NCBI GenBank assembly: GCA_030590745.1 | Contig: JAUVCS010000050.1 | Location: 1-6,583, forward strand | Length of the DNA: 6,583 nucleotides | Source of the DNA: Desulfuromusa sp. | GTDB lineage: Bacteria > Desulfobacterota > Desulfuromonadia > Desulfuromonadales > Geopsychrobacteraceae | Direction: 5' to 3' | Shown: one piece after another, positions 5,996 to 6,583 of the stretch | Layout of the letters: each line of letters opens with the position of its first letter | Numbering within the stretch: position 1 is the first letter of the stretch | Made by a program: the position numbers and the translations under genes | The notes under the pieces: model-generated | The model's database searches: none | Seen by the model: only the letters and a program-made list of their open reading frames with translations | Told to the model about the DNA's origin: nothing

Positions 5996-6583
5996 ATGGA
6001 AAATCGTCCTGTTGCAAATATTATCAGCGAATCACCTGCTATCCAGAAAGTGCTTGATCAAGCTTCCCTGCTGGCAGATATCCACCGTCCGGTGCTGGTG
6101 GTCGGGGAAAGGGGAACCGGCAAAGAGCTGATCACCCATCGGCTTCACTACTTGTCCTGCCGCTGGGAACATCCATTTATCAAACTCAATTGTGCCGCTT
6201 TTACTGAAACATTACTTGAAAGTGAGCTGTTCGGTCATGAGTTGGGATCTTTTACCGGTGCGGCGCGGCTCCATAAAGGGCATTTTGAAGAGGTTGGCAA
6301 GGGAACTCTATTTTTTGATGAGATTGCTTCCATGTCACCAAGGCTTCAGGAGAAGTTACTCCGAGTCATTGAGTATGGAGAATTTTCGCGCATCGGGAGC
6401 AGCAAGACCCTGCATACCGAAGCGCGCATCATTGGAGCCGCAAATCAGGATTTACCGCAACTCGCTGCAGCGGGGCATTTTCGTCAGGATCTACTTGATC
6501 GGCTCGCTTTGGATGTCAACACCTTGCCTCCGTTACGGTCGCGGCGAGAAGATATTGAACCCCTTGCCGACTCTTTTGCTCTG
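5996..6583 (+). CDS. pspF: PspF-like sigma-54-dependent transcriptional activator (3'-truncated by window edge)
   Basis: A AAA+ enhancer-binding protein that uses ATP hydrolysis to open sigma-54 polymerase complexes; PspF activates psp genes and is inhibited by PspA. The visible 196 codons begin almost directly with the AAA+ domain and have no receiver, GAF or PAS domain, the hallmark of PspF. Seen: Walker A GERGTGKE (37-44), the sigma-54 contact loop as GSFTGA (84-89; usual form GAFTGA), Walker B TLFFDEI with Asp108-Glu109, sensor I region GAANQD (Asn150), and arginine fingers in FRQDLLDRL (Arg163, Arg169). The C-terminal helix-turn-helix should lie off-window. An in-frame TGA at 5990-5992 fixes the start at 5996; no Shine-Dalgarno is visible, consistent with low expression. 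Divergence from pspA supports the gene name. Confidence 0.93.
   Translation, partial: MENRPVANIISESPAIQKVLDQASLLADIHRPVLVVGERGTGKELITHRLHYLSCRWEHPFIKLNCAAFTETLLESELFGHELGSFTGAARLHKGHFEEVGKGTLFFDEIASMSPRLQEKLLRVIEYGEFSRIGSSKTLHTEARIIGAANQDLPQLAAAGHFRQDLLDRLALDVNTLPPLRSRREDIEPLADSFAL

Overview
The window looks like chromosomal DNA of a Gram-negative proteobacterium. It carries a PspF-type sigma-54 activator and a classical pspA-pspB-pspC set, which is mainly proteobacterial. The ClpB and gene-order style would fit a deltaproteobacterium (Desulfobacterota/Desulfuromonadota), but this assignment is from memory of family style and is tentative. There are no mobile elements, tRNA, rRNA or CRISPR signals. 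All genes except the last are on the minus strand.

Left part (about 1-2960) is a protein-quality-control block. It holds the first 558 codons of clpB (disaggregase, running off the left edge). Upstream of it is a pair of co-directional small heat-shock protein (Hsp20/alpha-crystallin) genes that end in a strong intrinsic terminator, so clpB must start from its own promoter. The sHSP pair is preceded by about 280 bp of non-coding DNA. This contains a good sigma-54-like -24/-12 element and, about 100-150 bp upstream of the expected start site, two copies of a 12-bp dyad in inverted orientation, spaced about four helical turns apart. That layout resembles enhancer sites for a bacterial enhancer-binding protein.

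Right part (about 2959-6583) is an envelope-stress block. pspA, pspB and pspC are tightly packed (2-nt gap, then an ATGA overlap). They are followed on the same strand by an EI24/CysZ-like multispanning membrane protein and a DedA-family membrane protein, making a likely five-gene extended psp operon. Divergent from pspA is the 5' part of a pspF-like gene (plus strand, running off the right edge). The 212-bp intergenic region holds a clear sigma-70 promoter for pspF, a sigma-54-like element for pspA with a degenerate -12 half, and a tandem 13-bp direct repeat that lies over the pspF promoter, where PspF enhancer and autorepression sites would be expected.

Working model (inference): PspF drives the extended psp operon when the inner membrane is damaged, with EI24 and DedA proteins as membrane effectors. 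The sHSP pair is also under sigma-54, through PspF or another activator, and hands aggregated proteins to ClpB encoded next door. The most novel points are the sigma-54-style control region of the sHSP operon and the EI24 plus DedA extension of the psp operon.
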